Assembly: GCA_910574455.1 (NCBI GenBank)
Contig: CAJSYZ010000005.1
Span: 7,626,001-7,690,000, forward strand
DNA from: Trichaptum fuscoviolaceum
Lineage: Eukaryota; Basidiomycota; Agaricomycetes; Hymenochaetales; Trichaptaceae
Reading direction: 5' to 3'
DNA length: 64,000 bases
Made by a program: the position numbers and the translations under genes
The notes under the pieces: model-generated
What the model was told of the DNA's origin: nothing
The model's input: the letters and a program-made list of their open reading frames with translations, nothing else
Databases searched by the model: none
Shown: piece by piece, positions 36,738 to 48,780 of the stretch
Numbering within the stretch: the stretch's first letter is position 1
Layout of the letters: each line of letters starts with the position of its first letter

Positions 36738-37077
36738 GGCGTTTGACGACGAGAGTTATGGTCTGAGTGAAATACATGTTGACGTCCGACTTTCGGTCTC
36801 GGCGCAGACCTGCGCGTCCTCCTCAGGCTGCCGCCCTCAAAATTTATTACGTAACTCAAGTTCACGGTATTACGGTTTACTACCATAACTCGATTCAGTT
36901 TCTGCTGAGTCTATCGGACTGCGGATTCTGCGATAACCACAGCATTGTGGATTAATTCTAGCCCGTGGTAATCTCTTGAAAATGTAGGCAAAAAAGGAAT
37001 ATAGTCCATAACCTCCTATCAAGTAGATAAACAATGAACAAGAATGTCACATCAATATCTCAGGTCTGATCGGAAAA
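36738..37077. other. short intergenic region
   Basis: About 340 bp between the start of the AIM32-type gene and the end of the F-box relic, holding a divergent-looking A/T-rich spacer and no supported feature. Confidence 0.5.
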
Positions 37078-38747
37078 TCATAAAGACCCTAAGAAATAAA
37101 GCTGAGCCTGTCTTTCAAAAACATATTCTAACACATTTTCCATGTAAATCTCCGGACAATTGATGATTTCAGAGATTTCAATCCTCGAGCACCGTTCGAT
37201 TCGTTGTATGCGTGCGAGGAGCATTTTCTCCAGGTGCTGATTGATAGATGCGAGTGGCAGCGTCTGAGCGATAATGAACGGAGGATGGGTAGATACACAC
37301 TGGCGAGCGTTCAGGGGAGTATATAAGATCCGAGGTAATGTTCAAGAAAGATGGAGTAGCCAGGACAAGGTGCTCCAGTGTCTCCCGTTTCGATAGCACA
37401 TACAATATGTCGTTCATACTGCTTCCTTGTAAGTCTTCTCGTACACATTCGACATAGTTGATCTCCTGTAATTTTGGATAGGTCTCTTGCGATCCGAGAG
37501 ACAAGCCCTTGTTTTAAGTGGTGGCGCTATGCCAGGGGTCAGGGAGGACAACGACCTTAATCGAACGGATGTTCTTCGCGACGATCATCTTCGTCATGAG
37601 TTCTGCTACCGAGAACTGCCACAACTCGACTTCGAGGCTTGTCAAGTTGGGAAGCTCAACCGGCGAATATTCAAAAGGCCTGTCGACACACGATTTGAGA
37701 GACAGTGAGAGGTGAGTGAGGTTCGGTGTCTGTCGAAGCTTTGTCACAATTAAATTGAAGGACACACTGAACAGACCAGCGTTGCGTAGTGATATATCAA
37801 GCATCGTGACGTTGGTCCCACCGTTGTTAGGAAGGTGGAAATGGCACGCAATTGTGGGTAGACAAAAACTTGAGGTTTGGGAGAGCCATTCAAACTCCAA
37901 ACTCGGAAGGATTATCCGAATCGAACAATTCTGGACGGCGACAGTTGAGATAGATTCAACAGATGGGAGGCTCACTGAGGAATCGAATGACCATAACTTA
38001 TCGGTCCTCCACGATAACAAAAGAATTGTCGTCTTCCCTGGATAATTACGGACTTCCACCGCTGAGATATAGCGATAATATCCTTCAACATATGCTTGGT
38101 GTCTGAACATCGAGGATAATTGTAAGACCTTCCCGCCTTCCACTCCTTTGCGGAAACGACTTGATCATTTCGCGTCGATAGCGGTAGGATATTGAAGTCC
38201 AGAAGCAAGGGCACTTCACTGCGACGCTCCTATACCGATGATCCACAAGCGACAGACGCACCGGAGCGCGCCAATCAACAAAATCGGTATTGTGGACATG
38301 AGGAGATGGCCTTGGGTTCTCGGTTCTTCCCTAGCTCGTATACTTGCTCGAATATCAGCGCGAGCACTTCGTTTGGAAGAGAATTGAGTCCGACGTGGAG
38401 AACGTAGGGGCACACAGCGCTCTCCAGGGTAGTCACGGCGCCTTCGACAGCGAGCTGCAGCGACGACACTGCATCTCGGAGATCCCTTTGCTGGTGCAAC
38501 GAGGCTCCACCCCTTGCCAGAGCACCCTGCGCATACCGCTTGTGAAGTATTTTACTTGGTGTAATAAGTGCATGAGATCATTGATCCAGTGCTTTAGAAA
38601 TTCGTACTCACCGTGAGGACCGTGATATTCTCCGCCCGAAGCAAATTTCAAAGGAGTGCAAGATGATGCAGAAAGGTATGAGCTCAAAGCCAGCAAGCTC
38701 TCGGTAGACGATTCCAAATTAACAGTGGGGGCCTGGTTAGGAGGCAT
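37078..38747 (-). pseudogene. frameshifted F-box/LRR-like gene
   Basis: Paralogue of the intact gene at 38938-40614 in the same orientation. Collinear fragments occur in different frames: NLESSTESLLALSSYLSAS, then LNSLPNEVLALIFEQ (F-box core), VDWRAPVRLSLVDHRYRSVAV, SGRREGLTIIL, KDIIAISQRWKSVIIQ, LRQTPNLTHLSLSLKSC, YPKLQEINYVECV and ASINQHLEKMLLARIQ, ending at a stop at 37078. At least two shifts (after LTIIL and before the LRR block) lack any plausible intron between them. Could still be a gene with very short or non-canonical introns, but a decaying copy is the simpler reading. Confidence 0.6.
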
Positions 38748-38937
38748 GAAGATGGTGAATGGTGAAAGAAGAGTGTTTGAGACAAGCCGGAATGGCATCT
38801 CGGATTTATGGTTTATGCTCGACCCAGAAGGACCGGACCACTGGGACCGGCTATGTCCGAAGACATGACAAATTCGGGGAAACAGAAGCGAATAATAAAT
38901 ACTGGCTCGCACTTGGTGGTTAGAAAAGCGTTTGGGC

Positions 38938-40614
38938 CTACAGATGAACGGTGATCCTATCAGCAGGGACGAACTTCTGAACTTTCACCATGTCGATGTT
39001 TGCACACATGATGATTTGTAGACACTTTAATCCACAACTGCCGTTGGGCTCCATATACACATCAGAGGACCGCTTCAAAATATTCTCCAGATGTCGATTG
39101 ATAGAGCGATGACATCGATTGAGCGTCAATGTACGGACAACCGGAAACTGAGCGTCGATCAAGTCGTCAAATCCATACGGATTCTCCAGGGAAACGTGCT
39201 CTAGTTTCTCCCAATCCGTCAGGAATCGCAGGATGTCATTCGGGCGTCTAATCGGGCGTTCTGTATCTCCTGAGGTCAATGCATAACCAATTTCCTGCAA
39301 CATCGGCATCCTCCCTTTTGAGTCGAGGAGCAAAGCGGAATTGCAATCGTTAAGGTCAAATTCATCGTAAAAGGTTGAATAATTAAGAACGATGTTCATC
39401 TTCCGAACATTTGGTGCAATAATTCGCGGAATAAGTACCGCAAACCGATAATCCCTTCGCAATTCGATGGTGAGACTTGTGAGATAAGGAAGCTCAGCTG
39501 TATCATATGCCCCTCCCAGACCGACATCATAAAGCATATGACAGTTAAGCGACAGCGAAAGTTGCTCAAGGTTGGGCATTTGTCGAAGCCTAGTCAGAAT
39601 AAGCTGCGCATCAAAAATGGCAGGCAATGCGAGATTCAAAGTCAAGATATTGAATCCTCCATTGGCTGGCAGAAAAGTAGTAGAATTGATGACGGTGAGC
39701 AGTCTGAGGTTAGGAGTATTCCACGGAAGACGTATCTCATTAGCCAGGGATATGACGGGATATTTGCAAAATACTAGAGATAACGAATAGAGGCGGGGAA
39801 GTATCAGCGGTTCCGAGAATGGCCACATATTTTCCGCATTTTTCGGAGGTAAACTTTCGTAGAGGATAATGTTTTCCCGTCGATGAACAAACGCGTATAG
39901 CTGTCGCCATTGGCGTCCATACGAATCCTCCCCCAGTTGAATGGTGAGGCCTGTGTTTCTACCGCTCCAATTAAGAAACACTTTAAGCATCTTGGCCTTA
40001 TAATTGCTTAATACAGATGTCCAGAGGGTCTGGCAGTTCAGAGCGACCTTCCTGAATCGCCGACTCACGTGCGATAGCCTGACCGGTACGTGTGCAGCGA
40101 CAAAGGTGTGTTTGAACTTTGTGCTGGCTCGAAAATTCTTCGGCGCAGAAATCTATGCCTCCTTTTGCTAACTCGTGAACCTGTTCGAGAACCATTGCTA
40201 GCACTTCATCAGGGAGCAAGTTGATGCCATCCTCATCGTAGGACGCGTATGGACGTAATGTGTTTTCCAAAGTGTGCTGTGACATGCAAATGACGTCCTG
40301 GATGTCCCTTAGCTGACGCAGAGTAGGTTTTCCAATAGATAAAGCATTTTGAGCTAGTTTAGCGTTGCTTTCATCACTAGATACTGGTAGATGAATGATC
40401 AACTGCTGAACTTGAAGGGGCGTGCTCACGTTTTTGTAGCGGACGCGAAATCAGAGAATGCAGACGATAGTTGAGAAAGATAAGAGTTTACGGCGTTTAG
40501 CGTCTCTGCACAGGACTCTAAGCTACAGATTGATGATTGAGGATGAGCTGACATGAAGGCGTTTGTCAAGGAGACGAGAGAGGACGGTGAGATGGATGAG
40601 ATGTAGGAGCGCAA
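38938..40614 (-). CDS. F-box/LRR-like protein, three exons, 526 aa
   Basis: Exons 40614-40430, 40376-40181 and 40137-38938; phases close. An N-terminal helical segment (SLESCAETLNAVNSYLSQL) leads to an F-box core, INLLPDEVLAMVLEQ, followed after a 43-bp intron by VPVRLSHVSRRFRKVALNCQTLWTSV, the usual F-box second half in this family. The remaining 330 residues form irregular leucine-rich repeats (LRLLTVINSTTFLP, LRQMPNLEQLSLSLNC, LPYLTSLTIELR, KLEHVSLENPYGF). Predicted substrate-recognition subunit of an SCF E3 ligase; substrate unknown. It sits directly upstream of its frameshifted duplicate. The 43-bp intron is near the lower size limit but restores both frame and similarity. Confidence 0.8.
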
Positions 40615-41176
40615 CCAGCGAAGGAGACGATCTTATCAGACGATGACTAAGCCTCTGTTGGGTTGAAATCGAATCTCCGCTGTAACTTTCTTCCGCTGAC
40701 TGACGTCAAGCACCTATTAACCTGTACTATCAATACGAAGCTCAGGAAATACTGTATCTTTACTCTTCAGCTAAAATAGTAAGGGACTCATTAAAGCCTC
40801 AAATAACGTAGACTCGTTAATGCAGTAAATCAACCATCGATTATTAGCCTCGTTTGCTCCTAACAACGTCATCCAAGCTATTTTCCACACAGATACTAAG
40901 TAGCGGGACGCAAGGAGAGACTCGGCAGCATGGAATAGAACTATAAGTACACTTTAATATTACGCCATAAACTATTAGCAAAGCGAGTAACGGTATCCTA
41001 AATGCAATCAGTTTCCAGATATTCGATAGACATCCATACTAAGAGCTACTCACTTTAATAACCATTTTACCAACACATTCAACCTCAACATTGGACTTTA
41101 TCTAGGTTTGATACCACCGAAGAAAGGCCCATATATAAAGAAGTAAAGCCTGAGATACCCTACTTTACTATTTATA
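40615..41176. other. intergenic, A/T rich, no gene supported
   Basis: About 560 bp between the start of the F-box gene and the end of DUF6533 copy C. Only short frames. Confidence 0.5.
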
Positions 41177-42859
41177 TTAGAATTTAGTAGGAGCGGCGTC
41201 TCGAGAAGTGACTGAGGCAGTCATATCGTAGCCTTCCTCCGAATCCATGATGACTTCCTCGCAGTCCATGTCCACAGTAAAGCTCGCAAGCACGCGCGAA
41301 GCGAAGTTCATAGGTGCGTGACCCGTCTCCGCCCCAACGGACCCGAGTGTCGTAAATCCGGCCTGGGCGGAGCGCTCATGCTCTACCCGTAGGTTCAGTA
41401 CAAGACGGGATGTGAGAGTTACGAAGATGCTATGGTCGCAGAAAGCATACGCCAGAAGCTTGCGGTCAGACAGGGGATGCGTATAAATGATGCAGGACAT
41501 ACACGTGCACGATAACGATGTCTGCTCCGCTTTGTGTGAATCGTCTCGCCTTTCCTCCGTTTACGGTGATGAGGATTATGCTAATGAATTCAATTGCACC
41601 GCAATTACTACCAGAGTGTAAGGATTCCTGTGAATATCTGATTGATGTTAGCTCACATAAAATATATCAGACCTAGAGCGTGTTTAATATGCCGCACGGT
41701 GAATGAGAGATAAAAGATGAGACGTACTATCGCGTCTCATGACACTCCCCAACGAAGAATTGAGGCGAATCATGCGCTGACGACCAATGATTCTGGTTGT
41801 CCGATATATAGTTAGAGTAAATACTACGATATCGAATGCCAACGCAAATATCCAAGAGATGACGAGGACTGGAAGACTTGTCAGAGAATTATATCACATT
41901 TGCAGTGAATATGAAAGGTATACCCTTCACGCTAGTCATAGAAGAAGCATATCAGCCTTAATCAACCCCGGAAATCATCCTTTACACAAACGTTCTCTCT
42001 TCTGTCATGCAGAACCTGAGGTTTTCGGATTGCACAATCAATATTCCCCGAATGTTTATTGCATTCCCCTATGGTGAGAGACGTGAATTTTAATTTTTCC
42101 CTGAAACAAACTGCTCAAAGGTAGACCCACCAGAGAACTAACAGCAGACGCACACGCGGAAACTAGCATCACCGCAAGGACAGCTTTGTTTCGCTCGTAG
42201 AGTGCATACGTACGAATTATCATCATGACTTGTCCAAGTGTGAGCCGAATGGTGAGATCGATTGGTAGCTATCGGAAAACTTACAAGTAGCAATTATCTG
42301 GTTGAAGTTTCCCATTCCGATCAAGAACGAAGCAAAGCCTTGACACCTAATAAGAGCATTAGCCTAGCAGACGAAGATTCATTCGTGCACGAACAGCTGA
42401 ATCAACACCGCTCAGAATTGCTTCATTCAGTCGAGAATAATGTGATAACATACATTCGGTGACCATATCCTCGGGCTATACATGAGCACAAGAATCACAG
42501 AGTATCCAGCGATGGGCACGTAGCGATTTAGATAGTATAGGAGGGCCACTAGAGAGAAACGGCGAGACCATATCTTTTGGATCTCCACCGATAAGGTGAG
42601 GGATAAGTCATAGAAAAGCAGAGCTAAGGATGGACAAGTCAGAAGTATGATTTTAGAATTGTGGGCTTATCCCACGTACCAGATGCTGCTAGAACGGCAT
42701 GCTGAAGGTAAAAGCTACAGTTACGTTCCTCAGTAAGCTCATGAAGGCGCTTAGAACATCCAATATACAAAGTACTCACAAGGATTCAAACTTGTTTAAA
42801 AGGTCCTGCGCCTCCACAGATGTGCTATTTGCGGTACAATTGGTCCCCTGGGCGCTCAT
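41177..42859 (-). CDS. DUF6533-type multi-pass membrane protein, copy C
   Basis: ATG at 42859. Spliced order: MSAQGTNCTANSTSVEAQDL, FFYLQHAVLAAS, ALLFYDLSLTLSVEIQKIWSRRF with LLYYLNRYVPIAGYSVILVL, CQGFASFLIGMGNFNQIIAT, MMIIRTYALYERNKAVLAVML, VISWIFALAFDIVVFTLTIYRTTR ending VMRRDS, SLIYFM, then NCGAIEFISIILITVNGGKAR, and the last exon IFVTLTSRLVLNLRVEHERSA with an acidic tail ending DAAPTKF. All donors seen are GT. The same exon order as copy B (33033-34731) shows tandem-family duplication. A middle loop between VSSL and VISW was not fully resolved. Function of the family is unknown; several hydrophobic segments predict a polytopic membrane protein. Confidence 0.75.
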
Positions 42860-44573
42860 AAAGTACAGAAATCGTAAACCTTGTGCAGTTCAGAAAACAC
42901 AGAAGATGGGAATGAAACAGAGTTATCTTCGTGCATGCCGGTTAATGAGTCCCAGAAGACAGGCACATCTACATGCCCAGGGCCCTAGTGCATTGACAGT
43001 AATGCCCGAGATCATCGTACCCGAGAGCTAAGTTTGCAGTCAGAAGCAATCAGTAGGTTCGGCACACATTCGATCAGCCCGGGAAGCCAATCGGAAAGCA
43101 ACCACAAATCAGTGGTAACGTGAGCAATCGCCAAATGGGATCATCGAGAGCCTGAAGCATTACAAGGTAAGCCCGCGGTGTTTTCAGTACTTAATGTCGC
43201 CGAAGGTGGCTGAAGTAGCATGCCTGTGGACCATCAGAAGTACAGTTAAATCAATGCCACCATTTATCAGTATGTGGTGTTAGAGCCTAGAGGTTGATCA
43301 CTCGATCACTTCCCATTTTGCAAGACATAACATGGCTTCGGCACGATGGCTGTGTTTTACGTGTCCAGCTTCGATCGAGCGGGATATCACGCACGTAGAC
43401 ACAGAGCTGTAGAGATATTTTACCAGATCAAGCTCAGGATCAAGCTCGACCGCACCGATGTCCGAAGTGCGAATTGGATAAGGCTACGAAGCAAAATGTA
43501 ATGCAACTGAATGGAGAATTGCCGGAGAGTCAATTGGCCTGACGGACTCCGCATAGGCATAGTGATTAAGGATTGTCGGGGACTGAGAACAAGTATGAGA
43601 AAGAGATAGTTGCTCGCGGGTCAATTTGGTATATGCCGCGCAGCCGTCCGCCCTTCAAGTTGACGTGCCACCCTTTTTGTGCTGGCAGGCTCCGTGACGC
43701 GTCCAGGCGGCCGACTCGTTCTTGCGCTCCCGCACGCTCTCGTCTGTTGTTGACGATCTAGAAAGAAATGCTTCCTCAAAGGATGCTGTAGTGAGAAATT
43801 GGGCTGGCAGGTTCTTGTGGAAGACCTTGCTCTTGAGCGACTTGGCCGACGAGTGAAGCCCATAGTCCCCATGGCAGTACCTGCCACGGAAAGACCTCTC
43901 CGAGATCTTCTTGGGAACAAGCTGAGGGGAGGGCGGGTGGGTTGCAAGAAATTCGCGGTCTTTATCGTGCGTCACCACTGTCTTGAGGCTCAAAGTCGTC
44001 CTTGATGTCGTGGACAATGATCAAGAGACTTGACGCGTGACGTTCAAGTTCGCTTGTTGTCACACATCAGGGAAACTTCCTTTTGCTTACGGCGACTGAC
44101 GCGTCCTGACGCGTCCTGATTTGGCTGGCACCTGTCTGAAGGGTCGCTACTTCGTCTGAAAATACACTGATTGCCTTATCTCACTAAAATAAGGAGTGTT
44201 TCAGGATGCAAGCCGTCTCTCAGTGCATCAGAATGCAAGTCAGGATTTCAGTGCTCAAGTGTAATACATCAGGAATCGCTTACTAGTACGGCGGCTGTCC
44301 TGAAGCTTCAAGTTCCTTACTAGTAGTAAATGGGTTGAAGTTGTTGCCTGGCTGCCTGATGGCCTTAGAACACGGCGTTTCAGGACAAAATCAGTGCATA
44401 AGGAGGAAAGTTACACATCAGGCGCTAAGCCAGGCTCAAGTGAGATTTAAGCACGAGCGTGCACAGTTCAAGTAAAATGGCAAGTACAAGATAAGTTCAT
44501 CAGCAGATTCAGTATAGAAGTCAAAGCCACCACTCATTACATGTGTATCTTAACAAGCTACATTAATTTGATA
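42860..44573. other. gene-poor region with a decayed duplicate of 34.9-35.3 kb
   Basis: The first 500 bp resemble the DNA upstream of copy B. A 120-codon minus-strand frame at 43655-44017 has no recognised motif. From about 44000 the DNA carries scattered CTTCAAGTT, GACGCG and CAGGATGCAAG-like words and no gene I can support. Confidence 0.4.
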
Positions 44574-44990
44574 TCAATGCCCATGCACTCCAACACGCCC
44601 ATCTGACCCGGAAAGCTCACCAGCTGGACCTGCTACAGGTCGACTGGTTGATTGAGAAGTTGCGGGTGAAGACATGGACGCCGGGAGGTTCAGACGGCTG
44701 GCCTCACTGTCGCTCGTCCTGATCGTGGGTCCGCAGAGAGTCTTTCCGTAGCAACTTGAATACGGTTTGCTCTTGTCAAGACCCGGCGGACGCACATTAT
44801 TTCGATCCGCCCCTTGAGCTCTGACCCGTGCGCGCAACTCGGCAATCTGAGTGCATGTTCAGGAACAGGCGGCTTTGGAGCGCGAGGGGCGGGCCACCCA
44901 GCGGTCAGCATATAACGATGATGTGCTGACGGAGCAGGCCTGCAACTCGCCTTTGCATGTGGCAACTGTAATCCAGAGGCTTTCGCCTGA
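44574..44990 (-). repeat. copy 1 of a duplicated kinase N-terminal segment
   Basis: Collinear in the same orientation with 46765-47200. Shared stretches include TCAAGACCCGGCGG, CGCACATTATTT, TGAGCTCTGAC and CCCAGCGGTCAGCA, separated by substitutions and small indels. The segment corresponds to the low-complexity region upstream of the PAK-like kinase relic. It is non-coding or broken in both copies. Confidence 0.6.
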
Positions 44991-45613
44991 GACCCTCCGA
45001 CCAGACCCTCAACTTCACGAACCTTCGTCTCATCATCAAGAGCGTATCAATCATTCTGCTCACCTTTTTCTTTCAAACATACAAACCACCGGATTTCCTC
45101 TGTGCTTCTCTTTCCCAACTCGGACTAACACTCTCTTGTTTTCGAGCACCGATTCCGATCCAAAGGTTTTTGATTTAGACTCTTCAAGCAGTGCCCCAAC
45201 CTTGCGAACCTTCGTCTACTCTACCTCGAGAGTGCGCCTATTCTGGTCTGCGCATCTTCCAATTTCTACTGCATTGATTCCGTTCTCTGTCTTTCCCGCA
45301 TCATGACTGCCCTCTCCTCCTCAAATGTCTCCTTACAAACTTCGGCTTTGCGCTGCCACTCAACAACCTGGTGTTTAGTATACCGAGCGCTTGCTCTTGA
45401 CCTTTTGATGTCATCGGAAAGCGTCTGCGCACGAAGCATGGTGAGAAAGCATGTCGCCTAGATGCTCCCTCCTCCACCTCCTTCTCGAGTTTCTTCTTTG
45501 CGACCATAAGTTGCCTCTCAAGCGTCCTGATTGATGTCCGAAGGTTGTTCGACCGCTCGAACTCCTTCGCCTGCTGTATTTCTTCAAGAACTCTTGCTAT
45601 ACCGCAGAGAACG

Positions 45614-46660
45614 TTAGCAAGACCAATGAAAAAAATGTGCATTCACATACGTCCAATCGCTTGTTTGCGAAGGCCTGACTGTAACATTGACACACAAGCA
45701 AACACTCAGAAAGCTTTTCAGTTCCCTACAAATAGTATCGGGTGTCTTAAGAGAAGGTGTTCCATTTGTAGCAATGAGGTACAAGACCTTCAGCAATTCC
45801 TTGTCCAGGTATAGAGGTTCAGTCTCAATCATTTCGATAACCATGATACCGAGAGACTACTAGATGTCAACCTTTTTTGTTTGGCAACCTCCGGACCCAT
45901 CCAGTACGGTGTGTCAACCATTGATGCGCACTGATTTCTGGTCCGTAAGTTTGGCACAGAAACCAAAGTCGGCTGCAAGTAACAAAGTACCCTCTTCAGC
46001 AAGTTGGGAGATAATCATTACGGGATAACCCACTGATTTTGACACAACTGTGTGCATTTAAAAAGCAAGTAACCGACTTGCTATCACGATGAATAATATG
46101 CTGTTCGTGAAGATGACAGAGCCCTTGCACATCTTAGAAATTAGACAGACTATAGTTAAAGCAGATTCAAAATGATACATAATGAAGCATGCATACCTCA
46201 AGGCAAATACTAGAGATGTGTTCCTCTTCTGGTTGATTATTCTCAATGATATCTATGCGAGCACCACCTTCCACTAATTCCATAACGACCATTCTTTTTG
46301 ACGAGATAAGTTTCAAGGTAATCGGTAATGTTGGGGTGCTAAGATATTTTCATAACGAGAATTTCGATGAAAAGTAGCTTGATGCGCGGCTGGCGGGAGA
46401 GATCGATCTCCCTGACCACAACTTTTTTGCCATTTACAGGATGTTTTGCAACATAGACCTGCCCAGCTGCACTGAAGAACTCATTTAGATAATAATTTCA
46501 GAGTGAATCAGTTTTATACTCACCCTTGACCAGCCTTCTTAGTTTTGCTATATTGCAACTTCGGATTGTTGGGACTGACCACACTTCTCGTCTTGTCCAT
46601 GATCTGTGCCTCTGACATGGTGCTGATCCTCCAATCCTTCTCCCTCGCCTTCTCCAACTC
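45614..46660 (-). pseudogene. PAK/Ste20-like protein kinase, decayed
   Basis: Pieces of a p21-activated kinase catalytic domain in correct order: MSEAQIMDKTRSVVSPNNPK with YSKTKKAGQG, NGKKVVVREIDLSRQPR, HPNITDYLETYLVKKN, MELVEGGARIDIIENN, LCHLHEQHIIHRDSKS (catalytic loop), ADFGFCAKLTDQKS (DFG), MVDTPYWMGPEVAKQK and SLGIMVIEMIETEP to ELKSFLSVCLCVNV. The reading is broken by a stop at MKIS*HPNI where PAKs have Gln, by VDI** where they have Trp, and by frame changes before MELVEGG and after TDQKS. The usual Lys of VAIK is Val in VVVREI, and the DNVLL segment after the catalytic loop is missing. Not expected to encode an active kinase. Confidence 0.8.
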
Positions 46661-46764
46661 CGCGGTTGCAGCAACTCCCTGCCATCATCCGCCGAAGTCA
46701 CAGTCACAATCGCCGGCTGTTGATTAGCATTATCCTTCGAAAGTTTATTCATAGGCTTCAGCGA

Positions 46765-47200
46765 TTTAACCGATGATGGTCCAGCAAGAGCACCGGTTGA
46801 ACCTGCGACGGATTGACTGGCTGGTTGAGAAGTCGCAGGTGAAGGCTTGGACGGCAGTAGGTTCGGATGGCTGGCCTCGCTGATGCTCGACCTGATCACG
46901 GGTCAACAGAAAGTCTTTCCGTATCGCTATGGGTCGTTCTTGGTCAAGACCCGGCGGGCGCACATTATTTTGATCCGGCCCATGAGCTCTGACGGGTGCG
47001 CGCAAAACAGCAGAGCTGAGTTCAGGGACAGGCAGGCGGCTTGGGAGCGGGTGTCCGCCCAGCGGTCAGCAGAGGACGTTAAGGTGCTGGCGGAGCAGGA
47101 GGCATGCAGTGGCCTGCAAGGCATTTGGCAAAAGCGGAAGCGTGGGGCGAGACCCCGCAGAGGTTGTGTTAGCATGTTGAGAAATGACGAAACCCGTGGC
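46765..47200 (-). repeat. copy 2 of the duplicated kinase N-terminal segment
   Basis: Directly upstream of the kinase relic on the minus strand and collinear with 44574-44990. This copy is in its original position relative to the kinase; copy 1 lies downstream, suggesting a local tandem duplication followed by loss. Confidence 0.55.
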
Positions 47201-48780
47201 ACGAGCTGCTACGAAGGCGGTGGATATCGATGGCTTGCCATTCACAGTCTTGACGAATCATCCGAGGGCGACATCCAACCCGCCATTTGTAGAAGATGAG
47301 CCAGCTATACCTGTTCCTGCGTTAATCGGGGAGCAGACGGGGAAGGACCATCAAAGATAGAAAGCGAGTTTGACGGAGATGCACCTCCTGATCGCGCTTC
47401 TGGAGATTTGTGTAAGATTTCAAAACATCGAGAACAGCCTGAGGAGCACGGGGCAGTGTGATCGTAGACTTGGTCAACAACGTGTGGTAGTACCAGAGTT
47501 GGAGTCATTAGCACGCATGAGATTCGTCGTCGTTCCTGAAGGATAAGTAAACGCACGTGTCCATCATTTTAAGAACGAGACAGCACGGCTACATACTACA
47601 GTAGTAGTAGTACTACTAGTATGCACACGCTTGATATATTTGACACTACATCTGTTAGTTTGAGGAGACTTTGTTGTTGAGCAGCCTTTAATGCATATGC
47701 TCGTTAGTTTGAATAACAGGAAATAAATAGGAGTGTCGCGGACCTTCAAGTTGTTTGTGTGGAAGGTTAAATGATGTCTGCTCCGAGTCCTTGCCAGTGA
47801 GAACCATCCACTTGCAAATCCAGAACTTGAACAAACTAGTGAAAGCATCCTCCTTCACGCTTGCCCATCCCATCCTCACAATGTCGCTAAGCGATGGGTT
47901 AGAATTGGGACAAATTAGAGACGGCCCCATTCTGCTGTACACGTAGCGTAACTCGGAGACGGCAAAGGTTGTGAGAAGGCAAAGGATGTCTTGATACTGT
48001 TTGACACAAGCGTTGACGAGCCTAGTATGTGATACGCTGCTTGATCTGTATAACGCTGCTGTGGAGCTTGCCAGTGGGGGGGCAGGGAGGGTCGGTCTGA
48101 ACAACGTTGCTGTCATTTCAAGTCGATGGTATGGCATGGTGACTACGGCCAGTGTTGAGCATCTTCAATGTCCACCAAGTACTATGCCTGTGGTAGCAAC
48201 AACTTGAAGTTGAAGTCGACAACTGAGTGCCAGCCTGCCAGGTGAGTGCCACAACTTCAAGTTGAACTTGAAGTCACCGTGACCGCGCGGCGTGCCAGTG
48301 AGCCTGAGTGACTCCGACTCAGACATCACTGGCAGAAGAATTTGCCGTCCATGTCCTCTTCATCTTGCTCCCCGGAACATTGAAGGGATGAAGTAGTGAT
48401 GTTGAAGGCAACTTGAGCCAGAGGAACTTTAACACGGTGTATGTCCCCGAAATGTTAAAGTAGAAGCACAACACAAACACTGGCAAGCCTTCGGGTACTA
48501 CTAGTACTAGTAGTAGGCTAGTACTAGTAGATACTCCTGGCAGCCTGGGGATGCGCTGCATCGTATGAGATGTGGTGATCAGTATTTACAGAATATCTTC
48601 AAGTTGAAGGTCATATCATCACACAATCAAGCAAGACATAGGCGTTTTGTTCAAGAAAAAGACGACACATCATTGTTTACTATTATCGGAAAGACAAAGT
48701 CGAAACATCATTGTTTATCAGGAAGACAGATAGACTCGACGAAGTTTATACCGTGACCATATACTACGGGTAGTAGTATA
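47201..48780. other. non-coding region entering the palindromic-word DNA; one doubtful frame
   Basis: A 149-codon minus-strand frame at 47688-48137 has no motif. From about 47590 the sequence contains TAGTAGTAGTACTACTAGTA-like stretches, and from 48180 to 48320 runs of CTTGAAGTTGAAG, GCCAGTG and GACTCCGACTC words. Confidence 0.4.

Noticed and set aside
45301..45642. Separate coiled-coil gene downstream of the kinase relic
   Set aside because: A 113-codon frame with KKKLEKEVEEG-type sequence, but no start context or partner exons; it may be a remnant and was not listed as a gene.
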